From Amyloporia xantha (taxonomy: Eukaryota > Basidiomycota > Agaricomycetes > Polyporales > Adustoporiaceae), in contig JAYKKR010000005.1 of the NCBI GenBank assembly GCA_036971615.1, forward strand, positions 248,001 through 312,000: DNA of 64,000 nt. The letters are read 5' to 3'. The position numbers and the translations under genes were made by a program. Position 1 is the stretch's first letter; each line of letters starts with the position of its first letter. Below, one piece after another: positions 35,535 to 46,830 of the stretch. The notes beneath the pieces are model-generated. The model was not told where the DNA came from. It searched no databases and saw only the letters and a list, made by a program, of their open reading frames with translations.

Positions 35535-36543
35535 ATGGTGCTCAAATACATGATGAAGACACCCACCAACACTGACACGACACCAATGGAGAAGCCTCTT
35601 GTAATCGCGCAGCCAAAGCCTCGATTCCCGCGGGCAAGCTTTGCGACAATTCTGGACGGTGACTGGAAACACGGCTGGAGTACAAACAATGTAACGGTGG
35701 TCAATGGTCAGACTGTGAGTCAAACGATCAACGACTTCTCCGTTACATTGCAAGTACTCACGATATTCATGTAGTTCACCGACACTTGCCATGCCGCCGA
35801 CTTCGAACCGTGCGCCACATGCGCCACATCGGCGCTCTCAATCGTGGCTCCAAAGCCTACACTCCCGCGAGCGAGCTTTCGGACGATCGTACAGGGTGAA
35901 TGGGAGGTGCCACAACCCCTTCCTGTCCCTGAGAAGACTGTCGTGGCACCACAGCCCCCTGCGGTAAGTCAATCTCTGCATCGCAACATAGATTCAGAGA
36001 CTTACCATGCTATGCCTGCAGAGCCGTGAGTTCCACTGGGACACCATCCTCAACCCAGTCTGGGTTGACGGCCCGAGGGTCGGGCTGGGCCACAAGGGCA
36101 TCTCGACACACAGCACCTGGGATACGAACAGTACTACCGACCGGCCAGAACGCGATGCCCACACGACCACCACTGCACCGCCGATATCCATGCTTCCTCT
36201 GCGGGTGCGGCGCGGGAGCGATGCGTCGTCGGTATCGGAGAGCGCGAGCAGCGCCTCCAACTCGACGGCAATCCGGACACCCAGCCCACTCGACGTTGTT
36301 GAGCCAGCGTCGAGCGTGGTCACGTCCATCTCTACCGCGTCCGGAGAGGCTCTTCAGACCGCTCGCCATGCGGACGAGAGGATCCATCTGGGATTCGATG
36401 TACCCCGGCTGCTGAAACTTGCAGGGGCGGGTCAGACGGGTGCGGATGAGAGAGCCATGGCTGCTCGGGCTGCAGGCTGCAGGTTGTTCAAACTGACGCC
36501 GGCGCGCCGCGGATTATGGGAGCCCGTCGTCGAGTCGTGCTAG
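35535..36543 (+). CDS. Novel family copy F (PR-SF-DG-W repeat protein)
   Basis: Intact gene of 296 aa in three exons: 35535-35714, 35775-35963 and 36022-36543. The fourth exon of A, C and D is fused to the third here. Module 1 is KPRFPRASFATILDGDWKH. Module 2 is KPTLPRASFRTIVQGEWEV, with DG changed to QG. Motif 3 is WDTILNPVWVDGPRVGLGH. A serine-rich part follows (RRGSDASSVSESASSASNS), then STAIRTPSPLD, LGFDVPRLLKLAGAG and AGCRLFKLTPARR, with eleven extra residues (GLWEPVVESC region) after the usual C-terminus. No signal peptide. Intron 1 holds the same CAAGTACTCAC block found in other copies. Function unknown. Confidence 0.75.
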
Positions 36544-38070
36544 GTGTTACCGGCCGATATGTCGGTGAAGCCTTCATTGAAGCAAAGGGGTGCTGTGAGC
36601 ATCGCTCAGGGTGTTGTGACCTGAGAACATCGCATCACCGTGGAACGACATAGAGGGGTCGTTGATCGATAGCGGCATCCGTACACTACAAGAGGGGCTC
36701 GTTCTCGAAGAAATCCTCATTTGCCGTTTGAGTAGGGTGGGAGGAGGAATGGGAGGAGTAGAGAGAGCGGGCGGATGGCCCAGGTTGCGATTGCGATTCT
36801 TGTATTTGTATATTTGACAAGGCTGATCGTACACAATAAGATCGGTCATCGGGTGGATCCTAAAGGTCACTTGGGCACAGATCATGCGCTCACTTACGAT
36901 ATTTGGCTACGCATGACATGAGATGTTGACGTTGTCCATGAAGAGCATCCACCAATTTTGAGGAAGCACTTGTCGAATAAGACCGCCCAATTGTGCTTAG
37001 CATATTGTAGTGAGTCTGATTCGACGACAGTGTCCATGAAGCGTTGAAGATTGATGACCTTGTATATTGAGCTTCAAGAGTTGAACGAAGAACGAAGAAC
37101 GATGATGATGGCAGGAAGGAAGAGATCGGACGGCGAGAACGAAGATCGATCGAGAATGACATGGTCAGGGATCATCATCTATGTATAACAAGACAAACCT
37201 CATAGCACTCTTCTTCGTTCCACCGCGTATGCTGTCATAAGGTGCAGCGTCTGAGGCACAATTTAGTGGTTTACAGTTGTAGGTCGTTGCCTCCAGACGG
37301 TTTTCGAGTTGACGGTCTTAGTGCTGGTGTCAGACGAACGCGCGCTCAAGTAAGCGGGGACTAACTCTCAGTTGGATTTTGAGGTCAGACGAGCTATCTT
37401 TCCTGTTCTCGCCGTTCCCTCAGTACGATCCGTTCAAATGTCCTCAGACTGTCGTAAGGTACCGCCTTTTCACCCTAGTGGACAGCTCTTCTAGTTCCAT
37501 TGACTGGCGGAATGCGCTGAGTCTGTATTTCTGAGGAAAGACATGCCACTGGTTCATCCGAGAATCCGTATCGTTACAGATTGGCCAATGGGCCATGGCG
37601 GTCACGGTCGACCCGTCACCGCGACGCGAATTGACCATCGTGTTCATTCCCTTAGTTTATGATGCTCTCGCAAGGGAGCGCCAAATGTGTATGAACAAGC
37701 CTGCTCTCGTTGTCAACTACATTTCGCACCTGGACGTCCAATTGTACGTGGATACTACTGCAGCGGTTATGTACAAGGTCCTGCGCAGGCGGATGCACAA
37801 GCCTCCCAGGCTCCCACTCACCAGAACTGGATGTCCTATTGGAGATCGCCGGCGATGGTACAGTGACACTGCACCTTTCAAGACTCTGAGAGAGAGCAGC
37901 AGTGATACGCAACCTTCACACAAACGCGATTCGTACCGAGAGGCGGACGACGGATAATCAAAGCCGCGGCGTGCGCGCAAGGAAGCGCCTATACTCTCTT
38001 CGATTTTCTGGTCGAGGATAAAGCAAAGAGAATGGAAACGCCACTCGCCTTGTCCAATTATTCCGTCACA
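36544..38070. other. 3' flank of copy F; no supported gene
   Basis: Only short ORFs (for example plus 37595-37957, 120 aa, no recognisable domain). A small microsatellite-like run (GAAC/GAAGAAC and GATGATGATG) lies at 37080-37112. Confidence 0.4.
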
Positions 38071-38520
38071 TTTGTGTAGGCGCCAGGGTATTTAATGGCC
38101 GTTCGCGATCCTCTAGCACAACATTCTCGTCGGTCAAATCGCTTGCAACCCGTTGTTTAGTGGTCACCCATACACGAACGAGAACATCTCCATAACACTC
38201 AGCGTCGCCACGCTCTCGACGTTTTCCACCTACTGCCCTTCGCAGAAGCTCGAGTCTGCGCCTATCGTCGAACGAAGCCAGTTGCGCCTAGTCAGCATCC
38301 CAAGGATATCCCATCTGAAGCCGACAGTACTGCGCACACGAACGAGTCTTCCGCGCAAGTGGAACCTTTCCAGAGACCTGGGCAACGATAACACGATGGT
38401 CGTACGTCCATATACAGTGAGTACAAAGACAGACACATCCAACGTATTATTGTTGCTCACCGGAATCCACGATACAGGCCACACAAATGATCGGGAGGGC
38501 AGCTGGAGCCAACACTGACA
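38071..38520 (+). pseudogene. Possible family remnant G
   Basis: A promoter-like block TTTGTGTAGGCGCCAGGGTA followed by TTTAATGGCC at 38081-38100 resembles the family block. About 290 bp later a stretch reading NDNTMVVRPYT is followed directly by GTGAGTAC, recalling NNVTVVNGQT then GTGAGTC at the exon 1 end of copy F. Module 1 is not recognisable and no in-frame ATG start is present. The evidence is thin. Confidence 0.25.
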
Positions 38521-41275
38521 AACACTCACCTCAGAGATACCGAACAACAAAAGAAGAGCCTGACTAGCGGGAACGGGACCTTCCCACCCACAACACGCTC
38601 CCGCGTAATGTATGACTGCACCTCTGCACCCATCCGATAGCGTCTGACTCTCTGACAGACTCGAAAGATGGGTAACACATAACTGGATGCGCACGGGAGA
38701 GAAGTGACAAGACAAGAGCTTTGATTGCACTTGCTGCACTTCAGCGTCGTGCAAACGCTGCGGCTCTGACGTCAAATATGCACTAGGCACCCCGTGATGG
38801 ATCTCCTCGAGCGAGATAAAGAAGCTCTGATCCTGCAAATGACTCGATCCACTACAAAGGCAACTCACTGTCCAAATTCTCCCGGTGACGCTACACGGTT
38901 GCAGGCAAACGGCGTAGGTCCAGAGGTGTAACCTATGCACGGATAGGTTGGATTGCGAAGCTGCACCACCCAAAGCGATTGGGGCATCTCATCAGCGACC
39001 TCATATTGCTGACTCGAGCGACGCATCACCAAGTTACGAACGCTCGCAATCATTCATCAGTCGCTTGGGAGAGGTGTATGCTGATGTCAGAAGAGGTAGC
39101 ACGCGGAAGCCATGGGGGACGACCGCGCGCATTCCGATCATGAAATCCTGACGACAGGAATAAATCCAATTCCAGAATACCTGTAGCAGCTCTTCTCTCA
39201 CCACGACGAGATTCTCCGGAGCGCGACTGACAAGCAAATCGAGGTACTGCGACTAATATGAACACCGACGAATATTATGGTCAAGCGGCGTCGCCACAGA
39301 GTGAGTGCTGGGACAGATTCATCCAAAATGTTAATGGTGCTCACAGGTAATGCTTCGGTAGCGATGATCCTGCGAGCGAGAGAAAGAACATATTGGCAAG
39401 GAGCGGCAAAAGACAACCAGTGTCACTTGTTTCTATTTCCCTATTGACGAGGCCACAGGAGACGTCAAAAAGCAATATTGGCCAGCTGACAACTACCACG
39501 GCTAAGAGAGACTATGGGCAAGCTGAGCACACACACTACACGGATCCCGCTATGCTAGTTCGTCCCCGACCAAGACAACGCCTCGCTCGGGAAAGAACGA
39601 GCATGAGCCCGCTTCCGTCGTCACAGTGACCAAGAGTCAAGGTGCACCGCGTACGCATCCTTTCCAATGTACGATTTAGGGGACAACCGAAGCTCGCAAG
39701 ACAACCGTGACGCACCGCTAGTTAAAACGCTAGCCTTTCAATGAAGACAACCTTTCCGAATTTTTGTAGCTTAGGCCTATCCTCTACCAGCTCGTGGATG
39801 ACGGTCGTCAACAAGACATCGCGTCATTCATCTCTTCAGCATGCCTCATATCACACAATGTTTTCTTCCACATGCGATGAGTATAACCATCACGCGTCGA
39901 GTGATGAACCGCAAGAGAGCCAGGATTGCAACGGAGGATAAGAACAGTGAAGGAGTCGGCACCAGATGATCGCTAAGAGGTATTTCTTGGATGTATGTCG
40001 ACTATTATAATGGGTTTGAAGAAAGTAAGGATTGAACAGGGCTCCCGTCATTTCCGCTCGGGATCTGAGTGTGCGATCGACAAACGTGTGAAGCCAGTTT
40101 CTTGCAAACTTGTTCGTGGTACTGATAGCACTGTAATAGAGCCCGAGACATAGGTAAATCTAGCGATAGACAAGAAGCGGAGGAAGATGGTCATATGGAC
40201 CAGCCGGTGGCGCCTGACTGCACATGGTTGGATTGTTGACAAGTACCGGTCGTAATTGTCTTTTGAAAGGCGAGCTATCGGTCAGGATAATGGCAGTGAT
40301 AATCAATGAGCGATGAATAGGCAGTCAAGAGAGGCAGTCAAGAGGCGTTCAGTGACCTCAGCCGAGACACCCGTTGGGAGGGAGCACGTGGAACCGATCG
40401 TATGATGATTGCCTCCTTTTGGCAACTGTCGTTGGCTCACGCCCAACGGCTACTATTAGGCTACCGCACAATTCTTGGAGCCGCACTGTTTCAAGTTTGA
40501 ACGAAACTTCGGCCTTCAAGCTTCAAGCTTCAAAGCTTCAGATCCTGTGAGAGCTTATGCAACGGAAGTACTCCACCTCGTTGTGTGAAAACAGTTTCGC
40601 ACGATAGCTTCGTGCTTTATGAGATGATTCGGATGCAGAGGCTGATGGAACCAGTCATCAATCACGGTTCGCCACTACCACATGATCGTTCTCTGTCTTG
40701 AATTCTGGAGCTCTTGACTTACTGACTGTAGAAGCCATGCTCCTACAGGCTGTTCCTGACGCCAGCTGGCGCCCTACGAATTTGAGGTGTTTCCCCGCAA
40801 ACAGAGATGAACGTGGTCGGACAGAGGGAGGAAGCCCAGAACGTGCATGGGCTGCACGGTGATGGAGCGGCGTTCAGGCGACATTCGATGATCCCAACTC
40901 AGACATGTCTTGGCACGCTCTCCGACGAGCATGCTATAACATGAGAATTTGACGATTGTGGCTGTTGGTGCGTGTGGACCAAGGCGCGTATCGCGGACGA
41001 AGTCTTCGGGTGTCCGCAGTCCACGAGGATCTGGATGAGAAGCGGGTCAGGATTACTTCCTCTGGCTTTCTCGATCAGCCGTCTCTGCCATCCCCACATG
41101 GTTCTTGTGCTGCAGAACGCACATTCTGCTTTCTCTGACCAACGTGCTGTTCTGTGCTGTCATACGGATACCCTCCTCGCCGGGGCATCCCATGTGCTGA
41201 CGTTGTCTTCCCTTCGACATCTGCTCCGATGTTTTCAGTCAGATGTGGGCCGTTCAGTTCGATCGCGTTCCAGGC
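38521..41275. other. 2.75 kb without a supported gene
   Basis: The long minus ORF ending at 38230 has no protein-like composition. A segment at 39296-39350 (GACAGATTCATCCAAAATGT, then TGCTCACAG) resembles the intron-like part of remnant G at 38430-38462, a possible weak duplication. A run of CTTCAAG repeats lies at 40513-40541. Confidence 0.4.
40513..40541. repeat. Short CTTCAAG tandem repeat
   Basis: About four head-to-tail copies of CTTCAAG or a near variant, also forming overlapping HindIII-like AAGCTT sites. No function is implied. Confidence 0.5.
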
Positions 41276-41352
41276 GTATATAAAACAAGACTAAGATATG
41301 CTTTCCTCCCGAGCACCCAGCCATTGGTACTCATCCTGCCGCGACACTGATC

Positions 41353-42404
41353 ATGTTCGTCCTACCGGTTCTCGGCGCCGCTCTCCTCGCATCATCTGCC
41401 TTCGCGGGATTCATCCCTCCTGTGGCCAAGAGGCAAGGCGTCGCATACTACAACCCCACCGCCAACGGCGGTTCCATGCTGGACAACGCTGGGGATGGGT
41501 ACGGCGAGCCGCTGAACGTGAGCTGCTCTGCAACTTATCAAATGCCATATTGATCCCTTCGCCAGGTCATCATCTCGGGAGAGAGCTCGGCAGATGTCCT
41601 CACCGAGGACGGCATCGTGAACTTTGCGCGGGCGATTGGATTGTGAGTGGAAATCCTCAGGCTTGATCCTGTGGAGCGTGTTTGACGGTCTACTCTTACG
41701 GCTGTACACTCATCGCCTTCTCCGACGTCTCGCAGCTCGAAGGAATGTCTCGACATCCACCTCGGCGGGCCCCAAAGTGCGAACCTCGGCGACGGAAATG
41801 GCTGGGTGAACCAGACCATCGAGTTGCGCTGGGACTACGGCGTCTCTTCAGTCGGGACCTGCCTCGAAAGTCTCGAGGGAGGCGACCATTTCCGGTGCGT
41901 TCGCTGATTGTTCCATCTGTATGCGCGTTGACGCCGCGTTCCCACAGGGTTTACATACAGAACGGTCCCGAAGCCGACAGTGGTGCACTCTTCCTGGCGT
42001 CAGTATTACAAGCTCCATATCGATTCTTTTACGTCTCGTCTGATTTCTCTTGTAATACGACCCAGCGTGTCCCAGGAGGAAGACGCAAGTGATGGCCATG
42101 ACATCATCCCCAATGGTTACAACATCGGGCGGTACGTCGCATCCTATATCTCTACCTGAATGTTTCATTTAAGTCCTGCCACAGAGATAATCTTGTCTCG
42201 GCTGCTATCGGCACAACCAGCTATGATGATGTGACGTACTACACTGTCGCACAAAACATCACCGGCCTGATGCCTGCGGGCAGTAACGGCGTTAACCATG
42301 GTGTGTTCCTTGTTTGGTCGCCGATCTGTGTGGTTCCTAACATGCTGCTTCCAGGTATTGCCGTCGATGGCATCGTCACTCTGTTGACCGTCACTATTCA
42401 ATGA
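41353..42404 (+). CDS. Secreted AYYNPTANGG-family protein, unknown function
   Basis: Secreted protein of 227 aa in seven exons: 41353-41517, 41566-41642, 41736-41894, 41948-41998, 42066-42131, 42185-42300 and 42355-42404. The signal peptide is MFVLPVLGAALLASSAFAG, followed by a likely Kex2 site (VAKR). The mature chain begins QGVAYYNPTANGGSMLDNAG. Conserved-looking blocks are VIISGESSADVLTEDGIVNF, SKECLDIHLGGPQSANLGDG, NGWVNQTIELRWDYG, GTCLESLEGGDHFRVYIQNG and DIIPNGYNIGRDNLVSAAIG. I recognise this as a widespread uncharacterised secreted family of wood- and litter-decay basidiomycetes. It has no known enzyme motif. A TATATAAAA box lies at 41277-41285, about 70 bp before the start. It is the first gene of the secreted-protein island. 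Confidence 0.85.
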
Positions 42405-43210
42405 ACAGATTGATGTTCACTTCCCAACCAATATACCTGTTGTCACAATTTCATTCAAGGGTGAGTATGATTACCTTGGGCACGAGCCGCATGTAGCATT
42501 TTGCATATCCAGCCATTTCTGTTGTACTTCGAGCTCAATTGCATTGCATTGATTAAGACATATGTTGCCACGCATCTGAGAGGCTTTCCACTTAAACTCC
42601 AACGTAAACAGGAATGTGGTGTCCCACGCTGAGTGACATGGTAAGAGATTCATAGAGAGCGAAGATAATCAGTAACACAAGAATTAAGGCAGAGGCTACT
42701 ATCGACGGAAACCTTGTCTACACTCCCATATGGTGGTTTCGTATACAGACAAACCTACATTAAAAGGCAGCGGTTACCAATTGCAAAAGGAGGCACTCAT
42801 CCTACGACGCGTGATCCCAAATGACCTGTCATTTGGTTATCAATTCATGTACGGTGTGTGGTGCTGACAAATCAGCTCCACCCATTGGAACCTAAACGTT
42901 TATCCGATCATGTGCCTACTCTCCATTCCGTATTGCAGGTGTTGCTGGAGGGTCCACATAATTTATTGCAGGTTTATTTTGTTATATTGGGCTTCAGTCA
43001 GTGTGCTGTTGACTTGCGTATTTTTTTCTTGTCTTTCGCATTTTAGTTTATCGCGTGAGAGACAGTATTGCACATTAATCACGTGGATTGCAATCAAGCT
43101 CACGTGCAATCTCACGTGCAAGACGCGTCGCGAGCGAGCCTTTGAGCTTCTGCTTGGACTCGTCTACCACTCTCGAGATTCGCCTCAGGTCACCTAAGTA
43201 CTTCACTCCC
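42405..43210. other. Intergenic, no supported gene
   Basis: AT-rich sequence with short ORFs only. The stretch 43080-43110 contains two close CACGTGCAA motifs (E-box-like) but no clear transcript. Confidence 0.4.
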
Positions 43211-43579
43211 ATGGCTGAGAACTCTAGAATTGCATCATTTTTCTTTGTGGATCACTCTAAGCTAATTGTATCTCAGCTAAAGGCTCTGTGCAAGGAGCGT
43301 AAAATTATGTGATATTCTAAGCCTGGTAAAAATGCTCTCATTGATAAATTTTCACCTGTGGAAAGCTTCGCAAGTCTTGATGACAGTGCAGCTCTGGAGT
43401 CCTTGGCATGGTGGGGCTCCCGCATGAAGTGTAGACAGTACAATCCTTGGCACTCTCTCGACGACTCAGACTCAGTCGTGCAATATTGTTTCCAAAGAGT
43501 CGTCTGTGCTTACATCACCTGGATCCGTGCAATGTGCATGTTTGTCGATGATGAGGAGGAAGATTACAACGAGCAGTAG
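43211..43579 (+). pseudogene. SAP-domain-like ORF with one in-frame stop
   Basis: A single reading frame from the ATG at 43211 to the stop at 43577-43579 is interrupted only by TGA at 43310-43312. The N-terminal part reads VDHSKLIVSQLKALCKERKI, and the part after the stop continues YSKPGKNALIDKFSP. Together they resemble a SAP motif (helix, LKALCKERKI, turn, GKNALI helix), a DNA-binding module frequent in basidiomycete expanded families. The tail is acidic (FVDDEEEDYNEQ). It could be a nonsense-mutated copy or a base error. No intron around the stop would remove it cleanly. Confidence 0.5.
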
Positions 43580-43693
43580 ACCTCAGACTACTCTCACCTG
43601 TACTTCCGTCTCACCTCCTCGTTGCAATGATCTAACAATGGGCAGTACTGAGTAGACCTTGGGATACTCTCGCCAGTACTTTCTTCTCACCTA
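43575..43693. repeat. Imperfect direct repeat, about 43 bp units
   Basis: 43575-43617 (GTAGACCTCAGACTACTCTC, then ACCTGTACTTCCGTCTCACC) and 43652-43693 (GTAGACCTTGGGATACTCTC, then GCCAGTACTTTCTTCTCACC) align without obvious gaps. They may be the ends of a small vanished insertion or a local duplication. Confidence 0.4.
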
Positions 43694-44617
43694 CTTTTTT
43701 GGTCTCCATTTATTGTCTGCAAGGGCACCGCCCTATGTAGACAGTAGGTACGGGATTGTCTACGAAGTATCTGTAGAATTATCATGGCGAACTCGCCTAC
43801 TTATCACAATCCAATCCTATTCATAGAGAACACTGCTAGGGTTGCTTCCTCATGTGAGCACTGTCAGAGTGTGTTCATGCTCGTAGGTCATTTGGTAACG
43901 GGCGTGCGGAGCATCGCCATCTCTGCACAAGTGGGCGGATGTGGCGCGACGCTCGTCTCGATCACGTGCGACCGAAATGTGAATCGTCGGATCCGGAAAA
44001 CATGCACTGTCTATCCTGGACTAGGCTCTCACTATCACATCGGTGAGCCTCAGATCGAGTTCGAATGTAGCTTCTATTGAAGAGTGGCAGTGACTCGATA
44101 TATAATTATCCTGCAGCTCAGCCTCTGCCCTATGCGGCAGAGTTCTCTCAAAGGCTTTCAAGTCGATCTCCGCCGATTTCTCAGGCCTCCTTTCTCCTGC
44201 AATAAGCACGGCAAAGTAGAACTCGCCGATCCCCAGAGTGCCGAACCCCTGTACGTCGTTTGTACCCGTCCCTATTTTGTTAATTTCCACCATTCATACC
44301 AGCATTCTGTCCACCGCCGTTTGTATACAGACTAGGACAAATCGCAGAAGCGGTCAGGAACAACCTTTTCAGTGTATGACGGCAATTTTGTGGCAACATG
44401 GCGAACTTCCATTGCAAAATGAATTAACACCTTACTCCTGTGGTCTTTAGAACTCGGTATTTACTACTGCATAGAGAACAGGAAAGAATGAGAAGTATCA
44501 TGCAGATGCAGGGTATGCGCACACTTGTCCCCTCCGTATATAATCTCAGTTCCGAAGCAGGAACAATGACCAGGAGTTCCTCGCCCTCCTAGTACGCTTC
44601 CTCGTATACACGCAGCC
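43694..44617. other. Intergenic; possible short ORF
   Basis: A plus ORF at 43784-44080 (98 aa, starts MANSPTYHNPILFIE) has no recognisable domain or convincing composition. The S28 peptidase TATA box (GTATATAATC) is at 44537-44546. Confidence 0.35.
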
Positions 44618-46830
44618 ATGTTCCCTTCCCTTCACGTCATTGCACTCCTCCCTTTAGCGTTGCCTGTCCTCAAGTCCGTCGTCGACGCTATTCCCATAGT
44701 GGCCGACTCCAAGTCGCCCCCTCTACGTGCTCCATGGCCATCAGTTCAGAAGGCTCCCCTGGAACGCACCGGTCCTGTATTCGACCGCTATGGCGCAGAG
44801 ATCCCTCCATACGACACGGTGTATTACTTCGACCAGTTGATCGATCATGACGATCCGAGTCTGGGGACGTTCAAGCAGCGCTACTGGCATACTTGGGAGT
44901 TCTATGAGCCCGGTTAGTTCTTATATGCATCCTATGCTTCATTACCATTGAATAAAACTCTAGGTGGGCCTATTGTCATCACTACCCCGGGAGAGACGAA
45001 CGCTGATGGTTAGCCAATTAACTTGCCGATCTCAACACTCGAAATTCACCATTAATCCTAGGTTTTGAGGGCTTCCTCACCAACACAACCGTCCCAGGGC
45101 TCATCGCACAACAGCAATCGGGCGCGACGGTGGTCCTCGAGCACCGCTACTACGGCTACTCGAACCCGTATCCCGACCTCTCCGTCGCGAGCCTCCAGTA
45201 CCACACGATCCAGCAGGCCATCGACGACCTCGCGTACTTTGCGGAAAACGTCCAGCTCCCGATGCCCGGCGGGGACGCGGTCACGCCCGCGCAGGCGCCG
45301 TGGGTCCTTGTCGGTGGCAGCTACGCGGGAGCATTGACCAGCTTCACGAAAGTCAAGTAGGCCATGGTTCCCTCAGATGACTGCTGTGTGTTTGATTGCT
45401 CGGTCGATAGCAAGCCTGATGTGTTCTACGCCGCGTGGTCCTCGTCTGGTGTGGTGGAGAGCATTGTGTACGTATACAATTCCTCGGCTTCTCTTCGTTC
45501 CACCTCATCCTTCTTCATGGACCAGCAATTATTGGGGCTATTTCGACATCATTCGCCAATTCATGCCCCAGAACTGTTCCGCCGACCTGCAGGCTGTGAT
45601 TGCACACATCGACGAGGTCTTCACTTCCAACGACACTACCGCAATCGATTCCATCAAAGCCACCTTCAATATGGACCTCTCGCACCTCGACGACTTTGCT
45701 CAGGCCTGTAAGTACTCGCCTCTTACAGGCATACAATGCCTGCATCGGGGATTGAGGTTTAACTATGTTTGCTGTGTCTCCAGTGACGTTCCCAGTGTCA
45801 AGCTGGCAGGGGCTGCAACCGTCCAGCGAGTTGGCAGATTCGCCATTCTTCGAGTTTTGCGATGCGATGGAAGTACAAGATGGCGTCAACGCGCCTGCAG
45901 AAGGGTGGGGTCTCGATTATGCGCTGCAAGCGTTCGGGGCGTATTGGTCGAACACGTACTATCCTGACTATTGTGAGCTTACACTCTCCAGATCGTACTC
46001 GTTCCTATTACTAATGCGAGGAATTCACCTTGAAACACAGTATGCGGTAGCGAAATCGCCGAGTACGTGCCAGTCTTCGTTGTCGCAGTTTTGAGGCTCA
46101 GTGTCCCTTTTCATTGTCTACATTGTAGGGAATGCTTGGGCAGTTATGACGCGTCGAGTCCCACATATACAAACACTTCGGTTAACAATGCTGAGCGTTC
46201 CTGGTACTGGACTGTGTACGTACCACGCCATCTACCCTAGTCTATCGCTAACATCCCATATAGTTGCACAGAAATGGGCTTCTTCCAGGACGGTGCTCCC
46301 GAGGGGTCTCCAACTATCGTTTCGCGCCTTGTCAAGCCCAGCTATTCCGAGGTGAGCTATTCGTCCTCGTATAAATATCCGCGGAGATATCTGATCGGTG
46401 CTGCCACTAAGCGTATATGCTCCTACTACTTCCCCGAAGCCTTCAGCAGTCCCACCGCCCCGCAGGTGAACGCGACCAACAAGGCCTACGACGGATGGTT
46501 CGTCCAAGCCGACCGACTTTTCTTCGCGAACGGTCAACGTAAGTGCCCAGCTTCATCTAGCATGGCGCGGAATGCATCGCTCAACCGACATGTGCATCCA
46601 TTATTATTTCCCTACACTCTTCAGGTGACCCCTGGCGCGATGCGACAATCTCTGCCGACGGGACGAATTTCGCGAGCACGGCGTCGCAGCCGATTGCTGT
46701 AGGCGATGGATATCACTGCTCAGACCTGTACGCAGTGAATGCGGAGGATCCGACTATCGCTTCTGTCCAGGCTCAAGGACTCGCTGCTGTGCAGGATTGG
46801 CTCGAAGACTGGACACCGTCCTCTGCTTAG
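44618..46830 (+). CDS. Family S28 serine peptidase, secreted
   Basis: Secreted proline-specific serine peptidase (lysosomal Pro-X carboxypeptidase / DPP7 family). It has 530 aa in eleven exons: 44618-44912, 44964-45008, 45062-45356, 45411-45467, 45526-45707, 45784-45972, 46041-46062, 46129-46215, 46264-46351, 46412-46538 and 46625-46830, which sum to whole codons. It has an N-terminal signal sequence (MFPSLHVIALLPLALPVL). Hallmarks in order are YYFDQLIDHDDPSLGTFKQR, VVLEHRYYGYSNPYPDLS, the nucleophile Ser in GGSYAG, AAWSSSGVVESIVNYW, the Asp in NGQRDPWRDA and the His in GYHCSDL. The active site is therefore complete. It fits external breakdown of proline-rich protein, and the next enzyme gene encodes an aspartic peptidase. 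Confidence 0.95.

Noticed and set aside
38230..38973. 247-codon open frame on the minus strand
   Set aside because: Composition is non-protein-like (rich in Cys, Trp, Ser without pattern), it has no domain or splice context, and it is antisense to possible remnant G. Length alone is not enough.
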